Positions 54,601-64,000 of a stretch of 64,000 bases of DNA are shown one piece after another; the first letter of the stretch is position 1, and every line of letters starts with the position of its first letter. The position numbers and the translations under genes are program-made. The DNA comes from Microdochium bolleyi (taxonomy: Eukaryota; Ascomycota; Sordariomycetes; Xylariales; Microdochiaceae). The notes beneath the pieces were generated by a model. It worked only from the letters and a program-made list of their open reading frames with translations, was not told where the DNA came from and made no database searches. The stretch spans positions 124,001-188,000 of the forward strand of contig KQ964256.1 in assembly GCA_001566295.1 (NCBI GenBank), read 5' to 3'.

Positions 54601-54934
54601 GCGGGTCCGGAAGCCGGGCGGCGGCGGCGCTGCCCCGGTGCCCGGGTCCAGCGCATATGTGTCGAGTATGATGAGCGGCGCGGGGAAGAACAGGATGAGC
54701 AGCATCACGAGCGATCTCGTTGTCGACAGCGACGGGCATGGTCACGCAGGGGACCGGAAGGGCAGCGTGCAGAAGACGACGATGATGCGCGAGTGGTCGC
54801 CCTGGAGCGTCGGCCGGCGGGTGCTCCTCGCTGCGTTCCTGTGGATCAGGGAGAACTCGCGGACCAAGCTCGCCGAGGTCAATATCGACGTGGACAGCGT
54901 GGTCGAGGTCGGGTTCCTAAAGGAAATCTCCTGA
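51693..54934 (+). CDS. HAK/KUP-type high-affinity potassium transporter
   Basis: Exons 51693-52498, 52591-53025, 53094-53169, 53238-53372 and 53438-54934 (introns of 92, 68, 68, 65 bases) encode 982 residues. The start is MDHRTDRPQS. The acidic and Ala-rich N-terminus is followed by the family signature VAFQSTGVIYGEIGTSPLYV (residues 101-120). Further helices include VSLVIAETVLMPAQSVLGAVQ, LLLAFTGVEALFADLGAFS and, across splice joints, FSLVIAMLAAIVASQAMI and VYNNTTSLGQAYG. Twelve helices are expected, with a long cytoplasmic C-terminus of over 350 residues. The C-terminus is interrupted by Glu-rich and poly-Ala low-complexity stretches and ends in the conserved YVLGKETL and WIRENSRTKLAEVNIDVDSVVEVGF. 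These carriers import K+ with protons across the plasma membrane. The low-complexity insertions are longer than usual; the core is intact. Confidence 0.95.
54233..54268 (+). repeat. GCN repeat encoding poly-alanine in the potassium transporter
   Basis: A run of GCA, GCC and GCT codons encodes about a dozen alanines in the cytoplasmic C-terminal region. Codon mixing shows it is not a pure microsatellite. Confidence 0.8.
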
Positions 54935-55876
54935 TGCGGCGGACAGAGGAAAGTTTACACATCCGAATCGATATGACACTGTCGTATTCCCGAACAACCG
55001 AGTGATTATGATCAGACATGCCCTGCCTTTGTGTGCTTATTTTTCACCTCGTGGTGCATTCCGGAAATGTTTCTCGAACTGCGCGGATACAACGCCAAGC
55101 TTCGGGGGAAACCCCGAAGATCCACACCACTGGACACTGCCCATTGACACGTATAAATTTCTTATGGCAGGCGGCTGCGTGGCACTGCTCGGGTGCTATG
55201 GCAGTCTCGGGAGTATAAGCCTCGATGCAAGTGGCTGCAGGAGATGGTTGTCCCACACGCCTGATTTAACTTGAAGGTCTGTCAGTTCAGAAAAGAGAAA
55301 CTGATCTCTCAATGCATCTGTGCGTGCAATTCGTATGGACTGCTTTGTACACAATTGATTACAAAAAGCCCTCGGGTAGTCCCGTGACGGGACGGGAGCG
55401 GCACTTCGTACTGTTTATCGGCCTGACAGCAAGGCTTCGTGAGTGACCGTCCCACTGATTCCCTGTCGTCGGTGTGGCTGGCTGGATCCTGCGGGAAGCA
55501 ATAGCGCACTGCACGTACCCTAGGATGTGCAGTCCCTGATGCACGACGACCCGTGTTGTGGCTGGCTGAACAGGCCAGACGTGCAGCTGGACAGAGCAGT
55601 CCAGGCCAGTGGCATGCATCACAGCTTCTTTACCCCACCACAGAGCTGAGATCTAGACCACCCGGGACAGCCTATGGTGGTCAACACACGGCGTGGGATG
55701 TTTCGGAGAGGTCCCTAACCCGGGTGACCATACATGGCGAGCCATAGATATAAAGCTTCATCAGCATCTGGACACACACCGTACACTATCGTCATCAGCG
55801 CTGCCTCGCATCAGAAAGCTATCTCTCCTGAAGATTCGGGGTTCACCACGGGCTCTACCACCTGCAGCTTTCCACA
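54935..55876. other. Intergenic region, no gene seen
   Basis: The 3' flank of the potassium transporter and promoter of the HET-domain gene, with a TATA box near the right end. Confidence 0.5.
55749..55754 (+). promoter_or_regulatory. TATA box of the HET-domain gene
   Basis: TATAAA lies about 125 bases before the start codon at 55877, at a typical core-promoter distance. Confidence 0.45.
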
Positions 55877-58123
55877 ATGGGCGGCAGCGAAGGGTTCAGC
55901 CAGGGAGGCTTTAAGCCCGTGGAATGCAGCCAGCCAGACCTCCCCCGCGAAGAGATCACTCAGACGGGCTTCCTCCCGACATCCTCACTACCCGTGGACC
56001 CCCAGCAGGACCACCGACCAGACGTCAAGCCGCCAATGGACCACCCAAAGTACCTGCTCGACACGGAGCGCTGGCAGATCAGGCTCTTTGAGTCATGCTG
56101 GCGCGAGCACGGCACCGATCTCCAGGACTGGGGCTACGGCTCCATCTCGTACGCATGGGGCAACTGGAACGACCGCAACGGGCGGACGGCCGCGGACTCG
56201 AAAAACTACCCTGACGGCTATCCGACTTTTGACATTGGCGAGGACTCAAAGAGAAACCGCCTCGACTGGATGTTCCCCATCGTCAACAAGATTGTCAACC
56301 ACAAACACGATCCGAGCACCGAGCAATTCACGATCCACGACGTGCGCAAGACCCTCAAGTCGCTCGGCACGCGCTTCGTGTGGTGGGACTGGGCGTGCAT
56401 CCCGCAGAACATCCGCGACGACGGGCCCGAGAAGCACCCGCTCGCGGACGTCAAGCAGGAGGAGATGAACAAGATGCGCTTCGTGTACCCGTACTCGACC
56501 CGCACGATCATGTGGATGCACAACGTCGACTGGGACCGCGCGAGCCCGCTCAAGACGGCGGTCCAGACGTGCGCGGATCTCCTGACCAGGGAGAAGTTCT
56601 CCGATCAGCTGGACAGGGGCGAGTCCGTGGGCACGGTGTACAAGATCGTCGACGCGCTGAAGGATGTGCACCAGGCCGAGGACTGGTTCCGCTCGTTGTG
56701 GTGCTTCCAGGAGGGTGTCCTATGCGCGCATCCGGGGCGCAAGTTTCACGACCATCGCGGCGGGATATTCTGTGATAGCCAAGGAAAATTCCTGGAGACG
56801 CACAGCTTCAGGAACGTGGCTGACCTCAAGGACCTGATCGGCGTGGCGACCGATATCGTGGATCTCATCATCGACATGCTGCAGGCCAACGTCGAGAATC
56901 CACCCGCCGGTGACAAGCCGCAGCCCTCGGGCCCGCCGTCGGAGTGGCAGTTCAAGGACTGGTGCTCGGACCCTGCGTTTGAGCAGCCAGCTCGAGGCAT
57001 CGTCAACAGCCTCATGGCCACGGGGCTCGTTGGCATGGTCTCGTACAAGCCCCTCTCGCTCCTAAACGCCCGTCTTGGCCGCTATCCGTCAGCCCGGAAC
57101 TCGGACATGGAGATCGAGGTCAACTCGGCCATCGGCGCGCTGGACGTAGACGTCTCCGAGTATCTCGACGCTGCGAACGCTACGGCCAAAAAGGAAAAAG
57201 ACGATATATCACCAAAACTCGACGCCTCGAAGCGCGAGCAAGACGAAATCAAAATCGACGCCGCCATCCAGCCCTTCGTCCGCGAGGGCATGCTCGCCGA
57301 GCTCTTCAAGCACTACCAGTGGCGCATGCTGCTCCTCGCGACTCCCCGGCGCGCCCTAGCCAGCAAGAATCTCACGCCAGCCTCCCAGCCAGGCCTCTGG
57401 TCCGAGCTGGTCAAGGTCCCGCGCCACCGGCCCATCATCACGACCCCCTTCACCGCGCTCGAGAACTTCATGACCACCAGCCTCGCGGACCGCTTCCACC
57501 CGCCGAGCTTCCGCTACAAGGACAACCCGCTGTACCTCGAGCAGGTCATCTGCGGGCACTACGCCGGCGCGGGGATCGCGCTGCCCAAGCTCGAGTACCT
57601 GCATGACTTGAAGCTACTGGTCATGAGACATGCGAATCCAGAAGTGTGCGGAGTGGGGGAAGAAAAGCAGCAACAGGAGCAGGAGGAGGACTCGCACGAC
57701 GCGACCCAAATGCCGTTCAAGCTGTTTGACCTCAAGCGGTACGAGAACCCCCTGTGGACAAAATGCATGTTCTACGGGCACACCACGAACAATGGGTCCT
57801 TCGCCCCGACGTTCCAGCTCGTCGAGTGGAGCCGGTGGGAGGCCGTGCTAGGGCAGGATATCGTCCTGGTGCCGCTCGAGTACACCGGTGAGGGCAGCGG
57901 CGGGGAGTGGCAGAAGAGGATCCGCCTCCGGTGCGTGGTGCTGTCCAACTTCGCCGGTGGCACTGGTGCCCTCTCCAAGGATCAGCAGGGAGGAGCGAAA
58001 GTCGAGAATGTGGGGAGAGCCTTGTTCGTTGGTGTGGTTGACATAGAAGGGGAGGGGAGGGACGACGCTGTTGATATCGAGGCGGCCAACATAGACCTAG
58101 TCGGTGATGTGATTATTTACTAA
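55877..58123 (+). CDS. HET (heterokaryon incompatibility) domain protein
   Basis: A single exon of 748 residues, starting MGGSEGFSQG. The three HET blocks are recognisable: GSISYAWGNW (residues about 88-97), RFVWWDWACIPQN (166-178) with EMNKMRFVYPYSTRTIMWMH following (196-215), and WFRSLWCFQEGVL (about 273-285). HET-domain proteins take part in recognition of non-self during hyphal fusion and can trigger cell death; most of the many copies per genome have no assigned partner. The C-terminal 450 residues contain no NACHT, WD40 or ankyrin repeat. They include RYKDNPLYLEQVICGHYAG and an acidic, Gln-rich stretch. It is intact and unusually long for a stand-alone single-exon HET protein. It is not next to a het-s, het-c or other recognised partner. 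Confidence 0.85.
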   Translation: MGGSEGFSQGGFKPVECSQPDLPREEITQTGFLPTSSLPVDPQQDHRPDVKPPMDHPKYLLDTERWQIRLFESCWREHGTDLQDWGYGSISYAWGNWNDRNGRTAADSKNYPDGYPTFDIGEDSKRNRLDWMFPIVNKIVNHKHDPSTEQFTIHDVRKTLKSLGTRFVWWDWACIPQNIRDDGPEKHPLADVKQEEMNKMRFVYPYSTRTIMWMHNVDWDRASPLKTAVQTCADLLTREKFSDQLDRGESVGTVYKIVDALKDVHQAEDWFRSLWCFQEGVLCAHPGRKFHDHRGGIFCDSQGKFLETHSFRNVADLKDLIGVATDIVDLIIDMLQANVENPPAGDKPQPSGPPSEWQFKDWCSDPAFEQPARGIVNSLMATGLVGMVSYKPLSLLNARLGRYPSARNSDMEIEVNSAIGALDVDVSEYLDAANATAKKEKDDISPKLDASKREQDEIKIDAAIQPFVREGMLAELFKHYQWRMLLLATPRRALASKNLTPASQPGLWSELVKVPRHRPIITTPFTALENFMTTSLADRFHPPSFRYKDNPLYLEQVICGHYAGAGIALPKLEYLHDLKLLVMRHANPEVCGVGEEKQQQEQEEDSHDATQMPFKLFDLKRYENPLWTKCMFYGHTTNNGSFAPTFQLVEWSRWEAVLGQDIVLVPLEYTGEGSGGEWQKRIRLRCVVLSNFAGGTGALSKDQQGGAKVENVGRALFVGVVDIEGEGRDDAVDIEAANIDLVGDVIIY

Positions 58124-59374
58124 GTATATCGAGGACGTCTGGGGGTTGGGCGACCAGTCACAGGTCCCTGATAATATCAGCTTGGTATATCGCGCAGCAT
58201 GCAAGGGCCCTCTTGGCATAAATGTTCGAGTTTCTCGTTGGTTCTCTGCGCGGATCTGTCCAACTCGACGATTCCGCTCTATGCCATCTATTTCTACGGC
58301 GAGGCTGTCGAGCTAATTCTGAGTACAGATGATTCTACAGACAACTTGACTGTGCCCACGATCAAGTTCGTCCATGTCTAGTTGGCACTGCACATCCGGC
58401 GTTCCAAGTGGCAGGACCACGCGTTTTTGAGTTCACGAAACGGGCATAGTGACCGAAATCGCTCGATGACATCAACATTCTTCGCAAGTCGACATTCACG
58501 GAGTCTGGGAAACCTATCAGTGACCGCTCTGACCACTCGAGAACGACTTCACCGTGGCCACGCATTTGGCCAGTACAGGACTACATGCCAGGAACCCCTC
58601 ATTGTCCCGATGCAGATCCACCTCGTGGTGTCTACTTTATTCCGAGATTGTCTCAGGCTAGGCACGAATCCGGACAATCTTAAGCGCCCTTCAATTCTAG
58701 CCCGGTGTGAGACAGGTGGTTCTGGGCCACTCTCCTACACTATTAAAGTTGGGCCTGCCCTTTCTCAGGCTCCCTTTCCCCATGGCTGACTCGAACAAGC
58801 TCATCATGATCGCTTCTTGGTTCCACGAATGCCTTCATCCGGTAGGACATAGTTCAGCCATCTGGACCAACCCGTGTGTTTAGGATTCGACCACCACCTA
58901 GGACTGCAGCACCACGGTAGCCATGGTGAGATCATGCGGGTTTCGGACGATGCGCATGGTGCAGCCGCGCTCCCGAAGTCAGCTCTTTAACACTGTTCCA
59001 TTGTCCGCATTTTGCAGAATGCGGGCTCTGTCTTCACTCTGATTAGCACGTCGTGGCATTGCCTGCAAGATTGGATTACGCCACGATTCCATGGCCATCA
59101 TATAAAGGTCCTGCATTTCGCATTGAAGCCATCGTCCTGCTCCCTTGCGACCTTGTCTCAGCTACGTGTCCGCGCTCCCTGTGTTTGCCAAGACTTCCCG
59201 CGCACACCGCTGGCACGGAAGACGAGCACCACACGTCGAAGGGGATCCTGGGGTCACGAAGCCTGCAAGACCCAAACATTAACATCGTCACCACTGACAC
59301 AAAGTTGTTTCTTGAGGTCACGGATTCTGTACGCAGACGAAGCATACCGACTGCGAGCCACAACCACCTCAGCC
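58124..59374. other. Intergenic region, no gene seen
   Basis: The 3' flank of the HET gene and promoter of the next membrane protein gene, with TATAAA at 59101-59106. No further gene is supported. Confidence 0.45.
59101..59106 (+). promoter_or_regulatory. TATA box of the gene at 59375
   Basis: TATAAA about 270 bases before the start codon. The distance allows a leader of roughly 240 bases. Confidence 0.4.
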
Positions 59375-60369
59375 ATGGACTCCACACGGCTGCTGCACAT
59401 GGGCGAGGAGCTCGTCTACGACCTCTTCGGCGTCGTCTTCTTCGCCTTTTTCGCCGTCACCATCGTCGCGTTCCGCAAGCCCTTGCTGAGCTACTGCGCG
59501 GCCTCATTCGTCGTCTCCAGCGTGCTCTGGGCCATGACGAGCGTCTTCAACATCGGCTACATGCTCCCGCACCTCATCCGGTCGATATGCCGTCTCGAGC
59601 GGGCCCTCCGCGTCGTCACCCCAGGCGGTCCTGACGAGCAGCAGCAGCCAGGCGGCCGCGCCGCGCTCTCGTCCATGTCCAAGAGCCTGCTCAACATGCG
59701 CGGACTACCCGGGCCTGTGTCCCTAACCAGCCGGGCCGCCGTGATCAGCCCGCCCATCGTGAACCCTGCCGCGGGCGGTGGCGCTGCCGGGATGGCCGCC
59801 GGCGCCGGGGAGCAGGCTGCGTCGCGCCTCTCGTCGAGCGGCGTGTCCGGCTGCTTGGCCATCATGCTTCTTGTGTGCGCGTGCAGCGCCCTCCTCGTGG
59901 CCGTGTCGGTCGGTATGGTCCTCGAGGCGAACGTCATTGAGCAGGAGCGCGAGCGGCAGATCGCCCTGACGAGCAAAGAAGCCCGCGAGTTCAGCAGCCA
60001 CGACAACGACAGCGCCCATTTAGAAGCAGCAGCAACCGCAGCACTAACAGCACCGCTGCTCCCTCAACGGCATCGCGATCGGCAACAGCTCGTGTGCTGC
60101 TGCCGGGGCCAAGGTCCCTGCGGAAGGGGTGGCATCCCGCAGCCCCGCCATCGGCTGTCCTGCGCGCTGCGGTGTGGGTAAACGATTACGTCGGCATTGA
60201 CGAGCTGCGGTACACGGGTGTGTACACCGCAGAGGAGTGCGACATGCTGCCCCGGATCGCGGGCAGTTTCTTCTTCGCCGTGCCGAGGGCTTGCACGAGA
60301 CTGTTCCTTGGCCCGTCGAGGATGCCTTCGAGGAGAGGTCTGGACGAGGAGTTTGGAGGACAATGTTGA
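59375..60369 (+). pseudogene. Two-helix membrane protein gene whose 3' part runs through three frames
   Basis: The start is MDSTRLLHMGEELV. The first frame has two membrane helices, LFGVVFFAFFAVTIVAFRK (about residues 17-36, followed by a second hydrophobic stretch) and CLAIMLLVCACSALLVAVSV, then EQERERQIALTSKEAREF. From about 60060 this frame degenerates into Arg/Cys-rich nonsense and stops at 60181. The next frame becomes coding-like from about 60063 (LNGIAIGNSSCAAAGAKVP, ending GCPARCG). From about 60172 the third frame continues with WVNDYVGIDELRYTGVY and EECDMLPRIAGSFFFAV to a stop at 60369. Each step is +1, and G/C-ending codons follow the frame change each time. No GT donor exists between 59935 and 60090, so an ordinary intron cannot explain the first step. 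It is a pseudogene or holds two sequence errors. The product family is unknown. Confidence 0.55.
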
Positions 60370-62029
60370 TGCTTTGTAGTATGCGAGGCACGGGGGCGTG
60401 GGCCTCAGTTCGTCATACTGCTCAGCATCATTTGCATGGGGGACGGGTCTTGTTTTCCCTTCCAACAGACATAGGAGGGCGTGAAGACTGGGTACACAAC
60501 ATGAGTTAGGACAAAGAAAGCATCACTGTACAAAGTATCTCAACCAAGAGTGATCTAAAGTGACCCGCTCAGCCCGGCGATAGATACACCCAAGCAGACA
60601 CAACCGCTCAGGCGTGGATTCTATCGGAGATGCTACCTACTAGTAATTACGGGCCGTTGGCCACAACAGTGACAGTCCGAGAAGCTGAGGGACGAGACTG
60701 CATTCAGTATCACATCAGCCTGCAAGACTCGTGTCTTGTGGCCACCATCAAATCTGCCACGCAAGCAGCGCAATCCAGACACAGGGGGTCGATTCGTCTG
60801 AATTGGTCGAGCTAGCGTACCAGATCCGAATTGGGAAAGTGCTTCGTACCTGCGTCGAGTTCTTATAGTTTCCATGGGTGTCACGGCACCACTCGTGCCT
60901 GGCACATGACGCCATCGAGTACTGTTCATGCGGACTCTCCAGGGTCGCCATTGTGTTGGGATGCCGAGGTGGATCGAGCATCGGACATGCAGGGCTGCGG
61001 AAGTACCCGCCGACGATGCCTTGGGGTGGGCCGAGGCTCCTCTTGTGTTGAGGTTGGCCCCCGCCACAACTCCGTCGTGACACTCGCAAGTGAGATCGTG
61101 AAGTCCTCTCGGATATCCCATCTGCTTTGACGCCTCGTAAAATATGAACTGCGTTAGACAACAGCTTGTCCGACATTGCAGCTCGGAGCGATGCGATCTA
61201 AAGCAGATATTGACAGATCTGTCATCCTGGCGGCCACATCGACTCTCTCCGGGTCGAAAGAAGCGCGTGATGGGGTCCCCAGCTGCTCGAACCGTACTGC
61301 CGGACCCATACGTTCCGCAGAGGTTTTCTCGAGTATTGAAGCCTGCACTCATCGAGACGGTCACGTCAAGTTACCCCTGCCGCTCGAAATACCGTTAAGG
61401 TCCGGTATTTTCTCCGACGACACCCTTTCCGAGCACCACTTTCTCCGCACTTTCCGCCTGCGGCGGGCCACCTCATCCCAAATCAGTTCTATCGCCGGCG
61501 GCGTCCACCTCGATCCCCACGCCAAGTCTCCCGCAACAGCCGGACGGCTCAACAATCTGGGGTAATAATGGAGCAGGCAGGGCCTGCGAGGGCTAGGATC
61601 CCTGACACGTGTGGTCCAGGATCGCAAGTCGTCACGAGGGCTTGCAAAAACGACATATCCTGGCCCCTCCAAAGAAAGTCGCCGCGAGCAGAACTGGACG
61701 CGTGATCCTTGCGAGTTCTCGCGGGCGTTTCCAAGGCTCTCCACAGCAGTCGTTCGGCGTGCGTTGATGCGGACCCTAAGGGAATGAGGTCACCCCTACC
61801 GATCAGAACCAGATGACGATCTCAAGATCGGCATCTGTATAAATACTCAGTACATATGCGACTGTTACTAACATATGCTTGCAGCCCTTACTCGGCCTCA
61901 CTCTGTCTGCAACTGCTGCTTAAATACGTGCAAACCGACGGTCGTTCTCCATCACATACCTAAAACGAGCCTCTGGACCAGCCAACTCACACCGAACATC
62001 ACCCTCGACAACCATCTCCCGCCGACAAG
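60370..62029. other. Intergenic region, no gene seen
   Basis: About 1.66 kb. Several frames of up to 243 codons are open on the minus strand but show scattered cysteines and arginines and no motif, so I treat them as chance. The right end carries the promoter of the secreted protein gene. Confidence 0.4.
61838..61845 (+). promoter_or_regulatory. TATA box of the secreted Cys-rich protein gene
   Basis: TATAAATA matches the consensus and lies about 190 bases before the start codon at 62030, leaving a leader of about 160 bases. Confidence 0.5.
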
Positions 62030-62632
62030 ATGCAGATCCTCACTGTCCTCACTGCGCTCTTCGCGACCTCCGCCTTTGGTGCAGCCATCTCCTCCCCCTC
62101 CAGCAGCAGCAACAACATCCTCGACAAGCGCGCCATCACCTGCCTGACGCCCGGCCAGACCGCGACGGCACGTTGGACCAACGCGGCCGGCAAGTCGTGC
62201 AGCTACACGGGCGTCGTAGGCAGCAACTACGGCCGCAACGCCGCGGGCGGCGAGTACTCGTGCAACGGCCGCTGCGGCGCGGGCTGTAGCGGGTTCGCGC
62301 TGGGCAACTTCTACACACAGGACTGCTTCTCGCACGACGTCTGCTCGTACTTTGAGAACGCCAGCGGTGGTGCTAGGTTCGTCGACGATTCCACTCCTCT
62401 CGTGTTCCCTATACCCCAGTCTGTTCCGCAGAAATATTGCATTTCCGAGATGGAGGGTTGGCCTGGGATGGTACACGCAAGTAGCTAACCATGTACACTA
62501 CATCACAGTGACAAGAACTGCGGAGCAGCATTCAATGCTGCCTCTGACGATACGCTCGGTGGAAGCGCCTGCCGCAAGAGCAACCCTTCCAACGCGGTCG
62601 CGGCGCCGTCGGACAAGCCCGCGTGCGTCTAG
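62030..62632 (+). CDS. Small secreted cysteine-rich protein with HD motif, phospholipase A2-like
   Basis: Exons 62030-62376 and 62509-62632 encode 156 residues. The 132-base intron has a GTTCGT donor and a CTAAC branch sequence before its CATCACAG acceptor. A signal peptide (MQILTVLTALFATSAFG) is followed by a short Ser/Asn-rich propeptide and the Kex2-type site DKR at residues 32-34. The mature protein starts near AITCLTPGQT and has eight or more cysteines. These include SCNGRCGAGCSGF and YTQDCFSHDVCSYF, where a His-Asp pair flanked by cysteines recalls the catalytic HD of small phospholipases A2. Splicing gives SGGASDKNCGAAFNAAS, which keeps the cysteine pattern. Similar secreted proteins are common in plant- and insect-associated fungi. 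Enzyme activity is not established, and the calcium loop of typical phospholipases A2 is not obvious. Confidence 0.78.
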
Positions 62633-63568
62633 ACAGTGTACGAGCTGATGTTATGTGCAATACGAACTGTATGTTGATGTGGAGAGCAAGCGCACATGGC
62701 AGCCTGCCATTCAGAAGGTTCATTATATATATATTTCAAATACGATTTTATGATTTCGAGAGCTCCTGGCTTGCGTGACGCGGCTCATCATGTGGCCGTT
62801 TGTGCTTGTTCACCGCCAGCCTCAACACCCCGTAGTAGCACTACCCGAAACGGCCATTATTCTTGGGGAAGAACAAAAAGGTCATGCTTGTTGATTTCAA
62901 ACTTATGGTCGTGCGCATATCTCGCGTGATTGGTGACAGGATTTTGAGACAGCAGACGCGCATATCTACGCGTAAGCGAAGTCGATTTAACACCCATGTC
63001 TATATTCTCGTGGCCTAGGGTTTTATTCAAGACGCACGTAGTGAGTTCGCATTCGTCCGAAGTAACCTCTACAGCCTGATTAATTCTTTTAATCTTTCAG
63101 TAAATGGCTTGGAGTGGGCTTGAGTGCCGATCGGCAAGCAATGGGGAGGTAGCATAATCACACAGCTAATTTCGGTTCTGCTCACAGCCGAAACTCAACG
63201 CTGAGCCTTCTATGACACGACTGGGCCGCAAGGCTGGACAAGTCCTGAAATGCTGAGAACATGCCAGATCGGAGCGCTCCACAGCTTCTTCACCGTGTTT
63301 TCGACACCTTACTAGCGTAGTTCCCAAAGTTGTTCCATGAATGATCCCACTAATCCTATGACACGAGAGCTCATATCTAGACTTCCTTGCCTTTTCCTTC
63401 TTATCGAGTCCTTTGTCTGAATTTTTTGGAACGAGGGAGACGCGAGTTACCATCCAGCAGCACTCAGATCACGTCAAATAGACACGGCACAATGCAGCAG
63501 AATGCATGCATCCACCATACATTTATGCACCTCACACTTGTAACGAACTTCTGCAGGTGTTAGCCCAA

Positions 63569-63598
63569 CGGAAGGGTACCTGCTTCCGCGGAAGTACC
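63569..63598. repeat. Nested palindrome of CGGAAG/CTTCCG units
   Basis: CGGAAG at 63569-63574 is followed by the perfect 12-base palindrome CTTCCGCGGAAG at about 63583-63594. The palindrome is itself bracketed by GGGTA and TACCC. The element could form a hairpin or bind a dimeric regulator. Confidence 0.5.
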
Positions 63599-63673
63599 CG
63601 GCTGTAGGCACACTGGCGTATGTAGGTACGCGTAAGTAGGCCGGTTCGTTCGCTGTTGGTCGTAAGTGATTGG

Positions 63674-63704
63674 CGGAATGCATTTCGGTGACGCATGCGT
63701 TCCG
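63674..63704. repeat. Inverted repeat, 10-base arms
   Basis: CGGAATGCAT at 63674-63683 pairs with ATGCGTTCCG at 63695-63704, with 9 of 10 positions complementary and an 11-base loop. It begins with the same CGGAA core as the palindrome about 80 bases upstream. Confidence 0.5.
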
Positions 63705-64000
63705 CGTGATAAGAAGCATGGGGCCGCATGCATGTTGGCTGTTGGTGAACGGAACGAACAAGGCTCGGCCCCCAATGCTTCCGAGCAAGTAGCATGATCT
63801 GCAATGTGGTTTTGAAAGACCCGCCCTCTTTCATGGCATATATAGATGTCCTGCCGGCCCGCGGCCGCCGGCTGCCAGGAGCGGGCATACGACCCAAGGC
63901 GCTCTTGGAGCGAAACAGCGAGTGGCCCTCGAGGACATCTGTTGGTTCGTTCCCAGGCGCCGCTAATCCCTCAGACACAGAAAGCGCCCACGGACGATCC

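Larger units (their letters stand above)
62633..64000. other. Terminal intergenic region with inverted repeats
   Basis: The 3' flank of the secreted protein gene, then about 1.3 kb without a supported gene up to the window edge. It holds a CGGAAG/CTTCCG palindrome cluster near 63569-63594 and a larger inverted repeat at 63674-63704. Overlapping minus-strand frames near the end lack coding character, although a gene beginning beyond the edge could have its promoter here. Confidence 0.4.

Noticed and set aside
60633..61364. Minus-strand open frame of 243 codons
   Set aside because: Cys/Arg-rich random-looking product with no family resemblance, and the start is not supported by a promoter or codon bias.

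Overview
The window is nuclear DNA from a filamentous ascomycete (Pezizomycotina, most likely a Sordariomycete). Genes are split by short introns (57 to 134 bases) with GT donors, AG acceptors and CTAAC-type branch points. Coding DNA is GC-rich at third positions. The families present are typical of moulds: Zn2Cys6 regulators, MCT-type and TRI12-type MFS carriers, a HET-domain protein, an F-box protein, a 2EXR protein, and many small receptor-like single-pass membrane proteins. Exon coordinates were worked out by hand from splice signals, reading phase and comparison of paralogues within the window. No tRNA, rRNA, CRISPR array or intact transposon was recognised.

Layout. 1-9.1 kb: a secreted or membrane protein, an MCT-type transporter, an alpha/beta hydrolase and a TRI12-type efflux pump, all on the minus strand. 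10.5-12.5 kb: a peptide-N-glycosidase A-like gene interrupted by one in-frame stop. 13.9-18.9 kb: two paralogous single-pass membrane proteins with identical intron phases, flanking an aminoglycoside-phosphotransferase-like gene. 19.2-37 kb: the centrepiece. The biotin genes bioDA, bioF and bioB are followed by two tandem Fe(II)/2-oxoglutarate dioxygenases, a PLP enzyme of the ACC deaminase/D-cysteine desulfhydrase family, a Zn2Cys6 regulator and an MCT-type transporter. 37.4-39.6 kb: an F-box protein and a 2EXR protein. 40-46 kb: two paralogous Fringe-like glycosyltransferases. 47-50 kb: a cysteine-rich membrane protein and the decayed remains of a related one. 51.7-55 kb: a HAK/KUP potassium transporter. 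55.9-58.1 kb: a HET-domain protein. 59.4-60.4 kb: a membrane protein whose 3' half runs through three frames. 62 kb: a small secreted cysteine-rich protein with an HD motif.

How the genes may work together. BioF (KAPA synthase), BioDA (DAPA aminotransferase fused to dethiobiotin synthetase) and BioB (biotin synthase) make a complete late biotin pathway, with bioDA and bioF reading from one divergent promoter. The neighbouring dioxygenases, PLP enzyme, regulator and transporter have the layout of a metabolic gene cluster. The PLP enzyme carries the Ser/Thr pair known to mark D-cysteine desulfhydrases rather than ACC deaminases, so it may release sulfide. Whether these four functions belong to biotin metabolism or form a separate pathway cannot be decided from sequence alone. 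That question is the most interesting one in the window.

Several genes look broken or decaying: the PNGase A-like gene (one nonsense codon), the membrane-protein relic at 49.3-49.8 kb (two nonsense codons), and the 59.4 kb gene (two apparent +1 shifts). The other features look intact.
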